Shown: one piece after another, positions 34,304 to 42,104 of the stretch | Numbering within the stretch: the first letter of the stretch is position 1 | How the letters are laid out: each line of letters starts with the position of its first letter | From: CAYRGQ01 sp964423925 | Lineage (GTDB): Bacteria; Bacteroidota; Bacteroidia; Sphingobacteriales; Sphingobacteriaceae | Length of the DNA: 64,000 nt | NCBI GenBank assembly: GCA_964423925.1 | Contig: CAYRGQ010000006.1 | Span: 1 to 64,000, forward strand | Direction: 5' to 3' | Notes under the pieces: model-generated | What the model saw: the letters and a program-made list of their open reading frames with translations, nothing else | What the model was told of the DNA's origin: nothing | Databases searched by the model: none | Program-made: the position numbers and the translations under genes

Positions 34304-35524
34304 TTAGGCTTTGCCCAACACAGTCAAAATATGTTGGCAGATATCCGACGCCACCTCCTCCTTGGATTTCAACGGGTAGGGATAAACACGTGCGTGTCGG
34401 TCGATTATGGTAACCTTATTGGTATCGCCGGCAAAGCCTGCCCCCGCATCATTTAGGGAATTGAGCACGATCAAATCAAGATTTTTCTTCTTCAGCTTCG
34501 CGATGGCGTTGGCCTCCTCGTTTTCGGTTTCCAACGCAAACCCCACTAGCAGTTGCTCAGGTTTCTTCCGGCTACCCAACTCGCGCAGGATATCCGTGGT
34601 CTTTTCCAACTCCAGCGTCAGGTTGTCGGAATCTTTCTTGATTTTCTGGTCGGCAACCGTTTTAGGCCTGTAATCTGCCACGGCAGCTCCCATTACGGTG
34701 ATATCGGTTTCCTCGTAGACAGCCACGCAGGCGTCGAGCATCTCGCTGGCCGACCGTACGGCGACGGACTTCACCCCCACCGGTATCGGCAACGCTATCG
34801 GTCCATGGACTAGCGTCACGGCAGCCCCTAGTTTGGCAAGCTGCATCGCTACGGCTACCCCCATTTTTCCGGACGAGTGATTACCGATATAGCGTACAGG
34901 ATCAATGGCTTCGTGTGTAGGTCCCGCCGTTACCAGCGCACGTTTACCGGCCAACGATTGGCCTTGGCCTTCAAAATAGGAAGTAATCAGCTCAACAATT
35001 TCCTCGGGTTCTGCCAACCGTCCATCGCCATGCAGACCACTTGCCAACTCGCCCGCTCCTGGGGGAATGACGATATGGCCATAGTCGATTAGCGTGTCTA
35101 TATTTTTCTTGGTAGCCGGATGGGCCCACATATCGAGGTCCATGGCCGGCGCAATGAAAACGGGACTCCTTGCCGATAGGTAAATGGCGGTGAGTAGATT
35201 ATCGCTCAGCCCTTGCGCAAACTTGCCGATGGTGTTGGCGCTCGCCGGAGCAACAAGAATGAGGTCTGCCTCAATAGCGAGATGCACGTGACTGTTCCAC
35301 AATCCGGTTTTGCCGTCGAAATATTCGATTAAAACGGGCTTGCCCGATAGGGTTGAGAGCGTGAGCGGCGATATAAAGTGCGTGGCGTCAGGGGTCATCA
35401 CCACTTGCACGTCCACGCCGGCCTTGATTAACAGACGAACCAAATATGCTGCCTTGTAGGCTGCGATACTGCCGCATACGCCCAGCAGCACTTTCTTACC
35501 GATGCTTGCCGTCGCTATCGCCAT
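34304..35524 (-). CDS. coaBC: Bifunctional phosphopantothenoylcysteine synthetase/decarboxylase
   Basis: 406 residues. The N-terminal flavin decarboxylase (CoaC, about 1-190) and C-terminal synthetase (CoaB) make 4'-phosphopantetheine for coenzyme A. VCGSIAAYKAAYLVR binds FMN and His79 (NSHVHLA) matches E. coli His75. However, the PAMN motif reads PAMD (Asp129) and the E. coli catalytic Cys158 position is Ser162 (ELASGLHGDGR). The CoaB half has AGPTHEAIDPVRYIGNHSSGKMG, AAVADYRP and the KIKK loop. It is third after bamD and rpoZ, 12 bases after rpoZ. Confidence 0.94.
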   Translation of the reverse strand: MAIATASIGKKVLLGVCGSIAAYKAAYLVRLLIKAGVDVQVVMTPDATHFISPLTLSTLSGKPVLIEYFDGKTGLWNSHVHLAIEADLILVAPASANTIGKFAQGLSDNLLTAIYLSARSPVFIAPAMDLDMWAHPATKKNIDTLIDYGHIVIPPGAGELASGLHGDGRLAEPEEIVELITSYFEGQGQSLAGKRALVTAGPTHEAIDPVRYIGNHSSGKMGVAVAMQLAKLGAAVTLVHGPIALPIPVGVKSVAVRSASEMLDACVAVYEETDITVMGAAVADYRPKTVADQKIKKDSDNLTLELEKTTDILRELGSRKKPEQLLVGFALETENEEANAIAKLKKKNLDLIVLNSLNDAGAGFAGDTNKVTIIDRHARVYPYPLKSKEEVASDICQHILTVLGKA

Positions 35525-35536
35525 GGCCGCTCCCGA

Positions 35537-35881
35537 CTATTCTTCCTCGTTAGCGGGGTTACGAAAGTAAACCTTGCCGCTCAAGAACTCGTCAATCGCC
35601 ACCAGGGTTGGCTTAGGCATGCGCTCGTAGTGCTTTGAAATCTCGATTTGTTCCCGATTTTCAAACACCTCTTCGAGGTTGTCATTCGTCGTGGCGAACT
35701 CGGCGAGCTTCGCGTTCAATTCCTCCTTAACATCTATGGCGATCTGATTAGCGCGTTTGCTAATGATGACGATCGACTCATAGAGGTTATCCGTTTGGCG
35801 ATCCAAATCGCGAAGGTCACGCGTTACGGTGGTGTTAGGAACTACAGCAGGTGTATTATTTGTTGATGTACTCATATTCAT
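35537..35881 (-). CDS. rpoZ: RNA polymerase omega-like subunit (RPB6 family)
   Basis: 114 residues. TRDLRDLDRQTDNLYESIVIISKRANQI carries the conserved ESIVIISKRA(N)QI helix of the omega/RPB6 family. This is followed by DVKEELNAKL and an acidic tail typical of Bacteroidota. It stabilises the beta' subunit of RNA polymerase. A second ATG lies two codons downstream. It sits between bamD (six bases) and coaBC (12 bases), a cluster I know from other Bacteroidota. Confidence 0.87.
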   Translation of the reverse strand: MNMSTSTNNTPAVVPNTTVTRDLRDLDRQTDNLYESIVIISKRANQIAIDVKEELNAKLAEFATTNDNLEEVFENREQIEISKHYERMPKPTLVAIDEFLSGKVYFRNPANEEE

Positions 35882-35887
35882 GTTGTT

Positions 35888-36805
35888 TTAAGGTTGCGCA
35901 ACGGATGTCCCCGCTGATTCCGCAACCGGATTAGTCGAGTTTTGGTTTCGTTCGGCTACCGCCGCATTAATCTCTGCGATGCGCTTATTCGCTTGCGCAA
36001 TGCCGTTCTCGGCCGCTTTTCGCAAGTCGTCCGCTTCTTTCATAAATCTGCTCTCTGGATATGAGGAGGCAAAACGGTTGTAAAACTCAATGGCTTCATT
36101 GAAGCGGTCTTCTTGGCGCTGCAAGGTACTGTTGGAAGCGTATAGGTATTGGGCTTTGATGCTCAAGAATTCCATTTCCTCGGCATACTTCGTGTCTGGA
36201 AATTCGATAAGCACGTTTTCAAAAGCGATTACCGCGGCCCGATAATCATCTTGCAAGCCCATATCCAAGTAATACTTGGCATTGGTAAAAGCCTTGGTTT
36301 CCAGCTTATCGCGCAGGTCGCGAATCAACTCCGCCGCCTGCTCGGCCCGTTCCGTTCCCGGATACAGGTTGATGAACAGCTGCAATGCTTCGATAGCGCG
36401 GTACGTATACTCCTGATCAAGCGTGGCGCGGGGCGACTCCAGGTAGTAGCAATAGGCTGCCATATACCGACATTCTTCCGTGCGCGCACTATTGGGATAG
36501 GTATCGGTGAACATCCGGAAATAATGCCGTGCCGACGGATAATCGCGGAGGTGATAGCTTGTGTATGCAGTATAGTAGTAGAGGTCTTCGGCTTCGGCCG
36601 CACCCCGATACTGCTTCATCAGGTCGTCAAATAAGATTAGCGCTTTGCTGTACTTGCCGTTGTTATAAAGCTTCATCGCCTCCTGGTATTTCAGGGCAAT
36701 GTTGTTGCTCGTCCGAAGCTTCTCAAACTTGCTCTTGCACCCCCCAAACACCAATGCCACTACTATAACGACGGCAAATGCCACTATACGCCTATTTAAA
36801 AACAT
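35888..36805 (-). CDS. bamD: Outer-membrane assembly lipoprotein BamD
   Basis: 305 residues. The signal ends in FGGC (lipidated Cys23). Five TPR-like helix pairs follow: ALKYQEAMKLYNNGKYSKAL, AEDLYYYTAYTSYHLRDYPSARHYFRMF, YRAIEALQLFINLYPGTERA, DDYRAAVIAFENVLIEFPDTKY and FNEAIEFYNRFASSYPESRF. BamD binds BamA and escorts barrel proteins into the outer membrane. The C-terminal 40 residues are low complexity. The -7 box ends four bases before the ATG, so the bamD-rpoZ-coaBC mRNA is probably leaderless. Confidence 0.93.
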   Translation of the reverse strand: MFLNRRIVAFAVVIVVALVFGGCKSKFEKLRTSNNIALKYQEAMKLYNNGKYSKALILFDDLMKQYRGAAEAEDLYYYTAYTSYHLRDYPSARHYFRMFTDTYPNSARTEECRYMAAYCYYLESPRATLDQEYTYRAIEALQLFINLYPGTERAEQAAELIRDLRDKLETKAFTNAKYYLDMGLQDDYRAAVIAFENVLIEFPDTKYAEEMEFLSIKAQYLYASNSTLQRQEDRFNEAIEFYNRFASSYPESRFMKEADDLRKAAENGIAQANKRIAEINAAVAERNQNSTNPVAESAGTSVAQP

Positions 36806-36809
36806 TTTG

Positions 36810-36840
36810 CAAAGATAAGTGAATTTAAGTTACTTGCCAA
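36810..36840 (-). promoter_or_regulatory. Promoter of bamD-rpoZ-coaBC
   Basis: TTG (36840-36838), 20 bases, TATCTTTG (36817-36810), a full consensus match ending four bases (CAAA) before the bamD ATG. Confidence 0.8.
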
Positions 36841-37012
36841 TTAATATTTAGTGGCGCAAGATAGCATATACCCAGGCCTGAGGCAATGCCTAGATTGTGC
36901 TTTTAACATAGTTTAACATACCTAGGAGAGGCGCGGACTACAGCGATAACATTTTCGAAGATCTCGCCCAGAGTCCAATTATATTTTGTTTTTTTGCTCT
37001 GGCAACCAATCG

Positions 37013-39568
37013 ATGAACGACCGTATGAAACCGCTTTTCGCGACCTTGCGCGTTTTTGCAACCCTGTGTTTATGGACACCTTTCGTAGCGCTGGCCCAAC
37101 TGCTAGCTCCGGAGGAATTTCTGGGCTATACGCTAGGCGAGCGCTTCACGCCTTACCATCGCGTACACCAATACATGGAACACGTGGCCACCAACAGCGA
37201 GCAGGTGCAGCTAGTAACCTACGGCGAGTCCTACGAAGGCCGTCCCTTGGTAGCCTTGTTCGTCTCATCGGCGGCCAATATCAAAAAGCTGGAAGCCATT
37301 CGAATGTCTAATATGCAGCGTACCGGCCTCGAAGCCGGCACACCAACTGAAGCGATCCCCATCATTTGGATGAGCTATAATGTGCACGGCAACGAGGCCG
37401 TAGCGTCGGAAACAGCGATGAAAACGCTTTGGGCACTCATCGACCCACAGAACCGCGAGACAAAAGCATATCTGGAAAACACCGTCGTCGTAATCGACCC
37501 CTGCCTAAACCCCGACGGCCAGGAACGTTACGTCAATTGGTACAACCAAAAGGCGCATTTGCGCCTGCAGCCGGATCCCCAATCCGTCGAACACATCGAA
37601 CCTTGGCCGGGGGGACGTCCAAACCATTACCTGTATGACCTGAACCGCGACTGGGCCTGGCAGGTGCAGCAGGAGTCGCGTCAGCGGGCGGCGCTCTACA
37701 ATCGGTGGATGCCGCAGGTCCACGTGGACTTTCATGAGCAGGGCATCAATGCGCCCTACTTCTTCGCGCCGGCCGCCGAACCGGTGCACGAGTTTGTATC
37801 GCCTTTCCAACGCGAGTTCCAGGAAATCGTTGGGCGCAATAACGCAAAGTATTTTGATGCCAACGCATGGATGTATTTTACACGCGAGGTCTTTGACCTA
37901 TTCTACCCGAGCTACGGCGATACGTGGCCGACTTTCAATGGAGCCATCGGGATGACCTATGAACAAGCGGGATCGGGTCGCGCTGGTTTAGGAATTGAGA
38001 CCGCACTAGGCGACACGCTCACCTTGACCGAGCGCATCCTGCACCACCACACGGCCGGCTTGGCAACTATCGAGATGGTCGCCCAACACGGACAGCTGCT
38101 GATTAGCGAATTCACAGCCTATTTCGCCAACAACAGCAATAACCCGCCCGGCCGCTACCGGACGTATGTGATCAAGCCCGGAAATACGCCCGATCGCGTG
38201 TTGCGTTTGAAACAACTACTCGACCGCAACGGCATTCACTACGGACGGGCCAAGCGCAGTGGCAATCTGACAGGATTAGACTACACCACGGGCTCCTCTG
38301 CCTCGTTTGCCGTAAACGAGGATGACTTAGTCGTCAGTGCTTACCAACCCAAAGCCGTGCTGGTGCAAACCCTGTTTGAACCCAACCCTACACTGTCGGA
38401 CACGATGACCTATGATATCACCAGTTGGGCACTTCCTTATGCGTATGGCCTACAAACGTATGCGACGGAGAGCCGCCTGGCCGTGGATACGAGCCGCATA
38501 AGTAATCCTGTTCCTAATAACACTGTGGACGGGATCCCGCTCGCATTTTTCGCACCGTGGAATTCCGTAACGCATGCGCGCTACCTCTCTTCCCTACTTA
38601 ACGCTGGCATACGGGTGCGCATAGCGGAGAAGGCCTTTTCACACGCCGGGAGAGAGTACGCAGCAGGCACCCTTATCGTGGCACGGAGCGGCAATGAGCG
38701 AAAAACCGACTTTCAGAAAACCGTGGTCGCACTGGCGAATGCCCATGGCGTGACGTTACATGCCGCCTCAACGGGCTACATGGACTCCGGCAAGGACTTC
38801 GGATCTTCGGCAGTTAGGGCGATCATCCCGCCCAAGATAGCCGTGCTATCGGGCCAAAGCGTGTCGTCCCTGAGCCTCGGCGAAGTCTGGCATCACTTGG
38901 AGCAAGAGTTGGATTATCCACTTTCGATAATTGACGTCGCTTGGTTTGGTAGCGTCGACCTCTCGAAATATAATGTCCTTATCCTCCCGTCGGGCTCATA
39001 TAGTAGCATCGGCACGGCAGGTTTTGAAAAGCTGGAGGCGTGGATCAGCAACGGTGGCAAACTCATTGCGGTCGAATCGGCCGTCGATTTCCTCAGTACC
39101 AAGGACGGTTATGGCCTTTCGTCCTACCTAACGGACGAGGAGAAGAAGGCTGCTGAAAAACGTATTGCGGGACAGGCCGAACTGGAGCGACTGGCGCCCT
39201 ACGAAGACCGCGGACGGCAGCGCATTGCGAACAGAGTGGCGGGCGCCGTATTCCAGGTTCGGCTGGATCACACCCACCCCTTGGGCTACGGCACCGCCGG
39301 CACCTATTTCACACTAAAAAATGGCGCCCGGCGATATGGCTACCTTAAGAACGGAATCAATGTGGGGGTTATTCCCAGCTTGCCCCATCACCGCGCTGGC
39401 TTTGTTGGTGCTAATGCTAAGCCCGCCCTGGCCGAGTCACTGGTTTTCGGTGTACAGCCAAAAGGACGGGGCCAAGTGGTTTACTTGGTAGACAACCCGC
39501 TATTTCGGGGTTTTTGGGAACACGGTAAACTGATTATGGACAACGCGATCTTTATGGTAGGGCAATAA
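37013..39568 (+). CDS. Secreted M14-family zinc carboxypeptidase
   Basis: 851 residues from the ATG at 37013; an ATG four codons on (37025) would give a tidier signal peptide ending FVALAQ. The M14 domain has GESYEGRPL, NVHGNE (zinc ligands about His125 and Glu128), DPCLNPDGQERY and the third-ligand region VDFHEQG (about His241). TYEQAG probably holds the catalytic Glu. The long C-terminal half contains an amidotransferase-like beta/alpha domain (ILPSGSYSSIGTAGFEKLEAWISNGGKLI). It likely digests peptides outside the inner membrane. Confidence 0.9.
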   Translation: MNDRMKPLFATLRVFATLCLWTPFVALAQLLAPEEFLGYTLGERFTPYHRVHQYMEHVATNSEQVQLVTYGESYEGRPLVALFVSSAANIKKLEAIRMSNMQRTGLEAGTPTEAIPIIWMSYNVHGNEAVASETAMKTLWALIDPQNRETKAYLENTVVVIDPCLNPDGQERYVNWYNQKAHLRLQPDPQSVEHIEPWPGGRPNHYLYDLNRDWAWQVQQESRQRAALYNRWMPQVHVDFHEQGINAPYFFAPAAEPVHEFVSPFQREFQEIVGRNNAKYFDANAWMYFTREVFDLFYPSYGDTWPTFNGAIGMTYEQAGSGRAGLGIETALGDTLTLTERILHHHTAGLATIEMVAQHGQLLISEFTAYFANNSNNPPGRYRTYVIKPGNTPDRVLRLKQLLDRNGIHYGRAKRSGNLTGLDYTTGSSASFAVNEDDLVVSAYQPKAVLVQTLFEPNPTLSDTMTYDITSWALPYAYGLQTYATESRLAVDTSRISNPVPNNTVDGIPLAFFAPWNSVTHARYLSSLLNAGIRVRIAEKAFSHAGREYAAGTLIVARSGNERKTDFQKTVVALANAHGVTLHAASTGYMDSGKDFGSSAVRAIIPPKIAVLSGQSVSSLSLGEVWHHLEQELDYPLSIIDVAWFGSVDLSKYNVLILPSGSYSSIGTAGFEKLEAWISNGGKLIAVESAVDFLSTKDGYGLSSYLTDEEKKAAEKRIAGQAELERLAPYEDRGRQRIANRVAGAVFQVRLDHTHPLGYGTAGTYFTLKNGARRYGYLKNGINVGVIPSLPHHRAGFVGANAKPALAESLVFGVQPKGRGQVVYLVDNPLFRGFWEHGKLIMDNAIFMVGQ

Positions 39569-39664
39569 CGCCCTGCGCAACGGCTGCCAACCCCTCGCAT
39601 ACGGGTGCTCGGGGTTTGAAATAAAATAAAAATCGTATCTTTACATTTTGTAAATTACACTGTT

Positions 39665-39946
39665 ATGAGTTTACTGAATCGTGTGGAAGAGGCCTTGGAC
39701 ACCATTCGACCTTACTTAGAGGCGGATGGCGGGAATGTCAGTGTGACTGAGATAACGGCGGACAATGTCGTTAGATTAAAACTACTTGGGTCGTGCGCAT
39801 CATGTGCGATGAGCATCATGACGTTTAAAGCAGGCCTTGAACAAGCCATTAAAAAGGCCGTTCCCGAGATTACCGCCATCGAAGCCATCAACCTGACCAA
39901 TATGGATGACCCCAATGCTACCCTGCCTGCCGCACAAATACGCTAG
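39665..39946 (+). CDS. NifU-like Fe-S scaffold protein (Nfu domain)
   Basis: 93 residues, essentially one Nfu domain. VEEALDTIRPYLEADGGNVSV and the cluster-binding GSCASCAMSIMTFKAGLE (CxxC) are clear. Such proteins carry Fe-S clusters to target enzymes. No suf or isc genes are close. Upstream is AT-rich with a near-consensus TATCTTTA box. It sits between the M14 peptidase gene and a small exported protein gene. Confidence 0.92.
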   Translation: MSLLNRVEEALDTIRPYLEADGGNVSVTEITADNVVRLKLLGSCASCAMSIMTFKAGLEQAIKKAVPEITAIEAINLTNMDDPNATLPAAQIR

Positions 39947-40006
39947 CCACGAGCGGGGCGTCTATCGTTTTAACATTATTTAACTGGCGAATCCCTCCAA
40001 GATGAG

Positions 40007-40014
40007 TAGTTTTG
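40007..40014 (+). promoter_or_regulatory. -7 box upstream of the 219-residue exported protein
   Basis: TAGTTTTG, with CTG rather than TTG 20 bases upstream. An AGGAG (40016-40020) lies five bases before the ATG, one of the few Shine-Dalgarno-like sites here; the two signals nearly overlap. Confidence 0.45.
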
Positions 40015-40024
40015 TAGGAGACAT

Positions 40025-40684
40025 ATGAGGACAGGTAACTACGTATTTTTATTTTTTGCTCTTTTCCTATCGCTAACGGGGGTAGAAAGGTCACATGCGC
40101 AGGAGAAAAAGCTCGTGCAATTTAGTGGCATTATCTATAACATTGACTCAAATGTGGTCGTCCCCTACGTAACCGTCAAAAACCTTTCGCACAACGCCCG
40201 AACATTCAACGCCAACCACCAAGGTTACTTCTCGTTTGTCGCACACGAAGGCGACACCATCAGCTTCACTTCTGTGGGTTACCTTCCCCAGCAATTGGTC
40301 ATTCCAAAAGTGGATGACGACCGTTATACGGCGCGCGTACACATGAAGGCGGTCATTACCGAAATTCCCATGGTGACCCCATATCCATGGGCAAGTATTG
40401 ACGAGTTTAACATCGCCTTCATGGCTTTGGAAATTGCTGACGACGAATACGAACTGGCCAAGAAAAACACCACTGCTGAGTCCTTGGCGATTATGGCTAG
40501 AAATACGCCACGCAGCGCTGCGGAAATACAGAGCTACGACGCCATGCAAAACCACATCGACCTGTCCAACAAGGCCGTCAATCAACGTGGTGCCAATCCA
40601 TTACTGAGCCCCATGGCCTGGGGAGCCTTCATTAAACAGATTACCGAAGGCAATAAAAGCCGGGCGAATCGCCCCAACTATTAA
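40025..40684 (+). CDS. Exported carboxypeptidase-regulatory-like protein
   Basis: 219 residues with a signal peptide (YVFLFFALFLSLTGVERSHAQ). VQFSGIIYNIDSNVVVPYVTVKN, NHQGYFSFVAHEGDTISFTSVGY is a CarboxypepD_reg-like beta-sandwich domain (about 30-110). Such domains usually precede outer-membrane proteins in Bacteroidota, but here no barrel follows, only a helical tail with AEIQSYDAMQNHID. Function unknown. It may share a message with nothing else: glycerate kinase converges from the right. Confidence 0.75.
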   Translation: MRTGNYVFLFFALFLSLTGVERSHAQEKKLVQFSGIIYNIDSNVVVPYVTVKNLSHNARTFNANHQGYFSFVAHEGDTISFTSVGYLPQQLVIPKVDDDRYTARVHMKAVITEIPMVTPYPWASIDEFNIAFMALEIADDEYELAKKNTTAESLAIMARNTPRSAAEIQSYDAMQNHIDLSNKAVNQRGANPLLSPMAWGAFIKQITEGNKSRANRPNY

Positions 40685-40732
40685 CACGACCCTTCACGGA
40701 GGCCATACCCTTCAATCCGTCGGAACCGTCTA

Positions 40733-41899
40733 CTACAGGCTTGACGATTTAGCGCGGCAGGTGGCAATCAAGTTGCCCACCGCACAGGCCGTACGTTCCA
40801 AATTGGCTTCGGTATTGGCAAAAGCTTCCGTAAGTGGTGCAGGCGCATTGCCGATGGCGAGCAAGATGTCAAAAGCCTCCTGCATCGACTCCTCGGGACG
40901 CAACGGCAACTTGCCGGCCAAACCGATTACGGGGATACCCCGTTCACGCGCACGACGGGCAACGCCCATGGGTCCCTTACCCTCCAATGTCTGGCTATCC
41001 AAACTACCTTCACCAGTGACCAGCCAATCGGCTTTGTCTAGCAACGCATCAAACCCTGTCATATCGAGAAAAAAATCGATTCCCGCTACAAGCGTTGCGT
41101 TCGCCAACGCATACAATCCCGCCGCGGCACCCCCGGCCGTGCCACTGTACGGCGACTCAGCCATCGAGCGGCCAGTAGCCGCGCGGGCGAGCCCGTCTAG
41201 CTTTCGTAAAAATTCTTCCAGCCTGCCTACTTGATCCTGGGTAGCTCCTTTCTGTGGCCCAAAAACCGCTGCGGCCCCCTTCGTTCCCAACAGAGGGTTA
41301 TCGACGTCACATAATACGGTAATCCGACACGACGCAAGGCGAGGATCCAGGTTGCCCAGATCGATGCGATGCAAGTTTGCCAGCGCCGCAGGATAACCAG
41401 GAAGCTCATTGTCCGAAGCGTCGTAAAAACGCGCACCTAGCGCCTGCAAGATGCCACAACCTCCGTCGACGGTAGCCGAGCCCCCCATGCCGATAACGAC
41501 ATGATCGACGCCGTCAGCCAGGGCATGGCGAATGAGCTGCCCCGTGCCATAGGAAGAGGTGCGCATCGGGTTCAACGCATCCGTGGCCAATAACCTACTG
41601 CCCGATGCGTTAGCCATCTCGATAACGGCGGTACGCCCGCCGTGCACTAGGCTGTAACCCGCAGCAATAGCCCGTCCTAACGGATTCTGCACGGTGTGCT
41701 CGACATAGCTACCCCCTAAAGCTTGGTGGAGGAGCCGACAGGTGCCGTCACCCCCATCTCCAATCGGGAAACAAGTCGTTTTGCACGGCAGTCGGCTCTG
41801 CGCAAAGCCGCGCGCTATCGCGCTCGCAGCCTTCGCTGCGTCTAAACTGTGCTTAAAGGCATTGGGTGCGATAAGAATATGTGTGTCGTTACTGTTCAT
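40733..41899 (-). CDS. Glycerate 2-kinase (GarK/GlxK family)
   Basis: 388 residues from the ATG at 41899. It phosphorylates D-glycerate, feeding glycolysis. ILIAPNAFKHSLDAAKAASAI, IGDGGDGTCRLL, GTGQLIRHAL, IGMGGSATVDGGCGILQALGA and TGEGSLDSQTLEGKGP are signatures of the family. Upstream in-frame sequence lacks family character. TATTTTTG lies 47 bases before the ATG. No glyoxylate or glycerate pathway partners are nearby. Confidence 0.93.
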   Translation of the reverse strand: MNSNDTHILIAPNAFKHSLDAAKAASAIARGFAQSRLPCKTTCFPIGDGGDGTCRLLHQALGGSYVEHTVQNPLGRAIAAGYSLVHGGRTAVIEMANASGSRLLATDALNPMRTSSYGTGQLIRHALADGVDHVVIGMGGSATVDGGCGILQALGARFYDASDNELPGYPAALANLHRIDLGNLDPRLASCRITVLCDVDNPLLGTKGAAAVFGPQKGATQDQVGRLEEFLRKLDGLARAATGRSMAESPYSGTAGGAAAGLYALANATLVAGIDFFLDMTGFDALLDKADWLVTGEGSLDSQTLEGKGPMGVARRARERGIPVIGLAGKLPLRPEESMQEAFDILLAIGNAPAPLTEAFANTEANLERTACAVGNLIATCRAKSSSL

Positions 41900-41946
41900 G
41901 TTGGCAATACTTGTCCCTACCCGCGTTATAATTTCGTGAAGGCATC

Positions 41947-41954
41947 CAAAAATA
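41947..41954 (-). promoter_or_regulatory. -7 box upstream of glycerate kinase
   Basis: TATTTTTG on the minus strand, 47 bases before the ATG. The nearest TTTG is 15 bases upstream, too close for consensus. Confidence 0.35.
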
Positions 41955-42023
41955 GGAATCATTCGGTTACAAACCGACACTGGCGCCGTACACTACGTCC
42001 CGGTAGCACGGCCCCAACAAAAG

Positions 42024-42069
42024 CGGTGCCGACAGCTATGCAGCAATATGCTGCTTGCAATCGGCACCG
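42024..42069 (-). terminator. Double hairpin terminator after the second M28 peptidase gene
   Basis: The outer stem pairs 42024-42032 (CGGTGCCGA) with 42061-42069 (TCGGCACCG). An inner stem pairs 42040-42045 (GCAGCA) with 42049-42054 (TGCTGC). On the minus strand the outer stem is followed by CTTTTGTT, as expected for a terminator. Confidence 0.6.
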
Positions 42070-42104
42070 ATTCTTTATGCGATACGCCCCAGCGCTCGCG
42101 ATCT

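Noticed and set aside
39589..39616. Hairpin AACCCC/GGGGTT as a terminator after the M14 peptidase gene
   Set aside because: Only six base pairs with a 16-base loop and no T-run; too weak to call.
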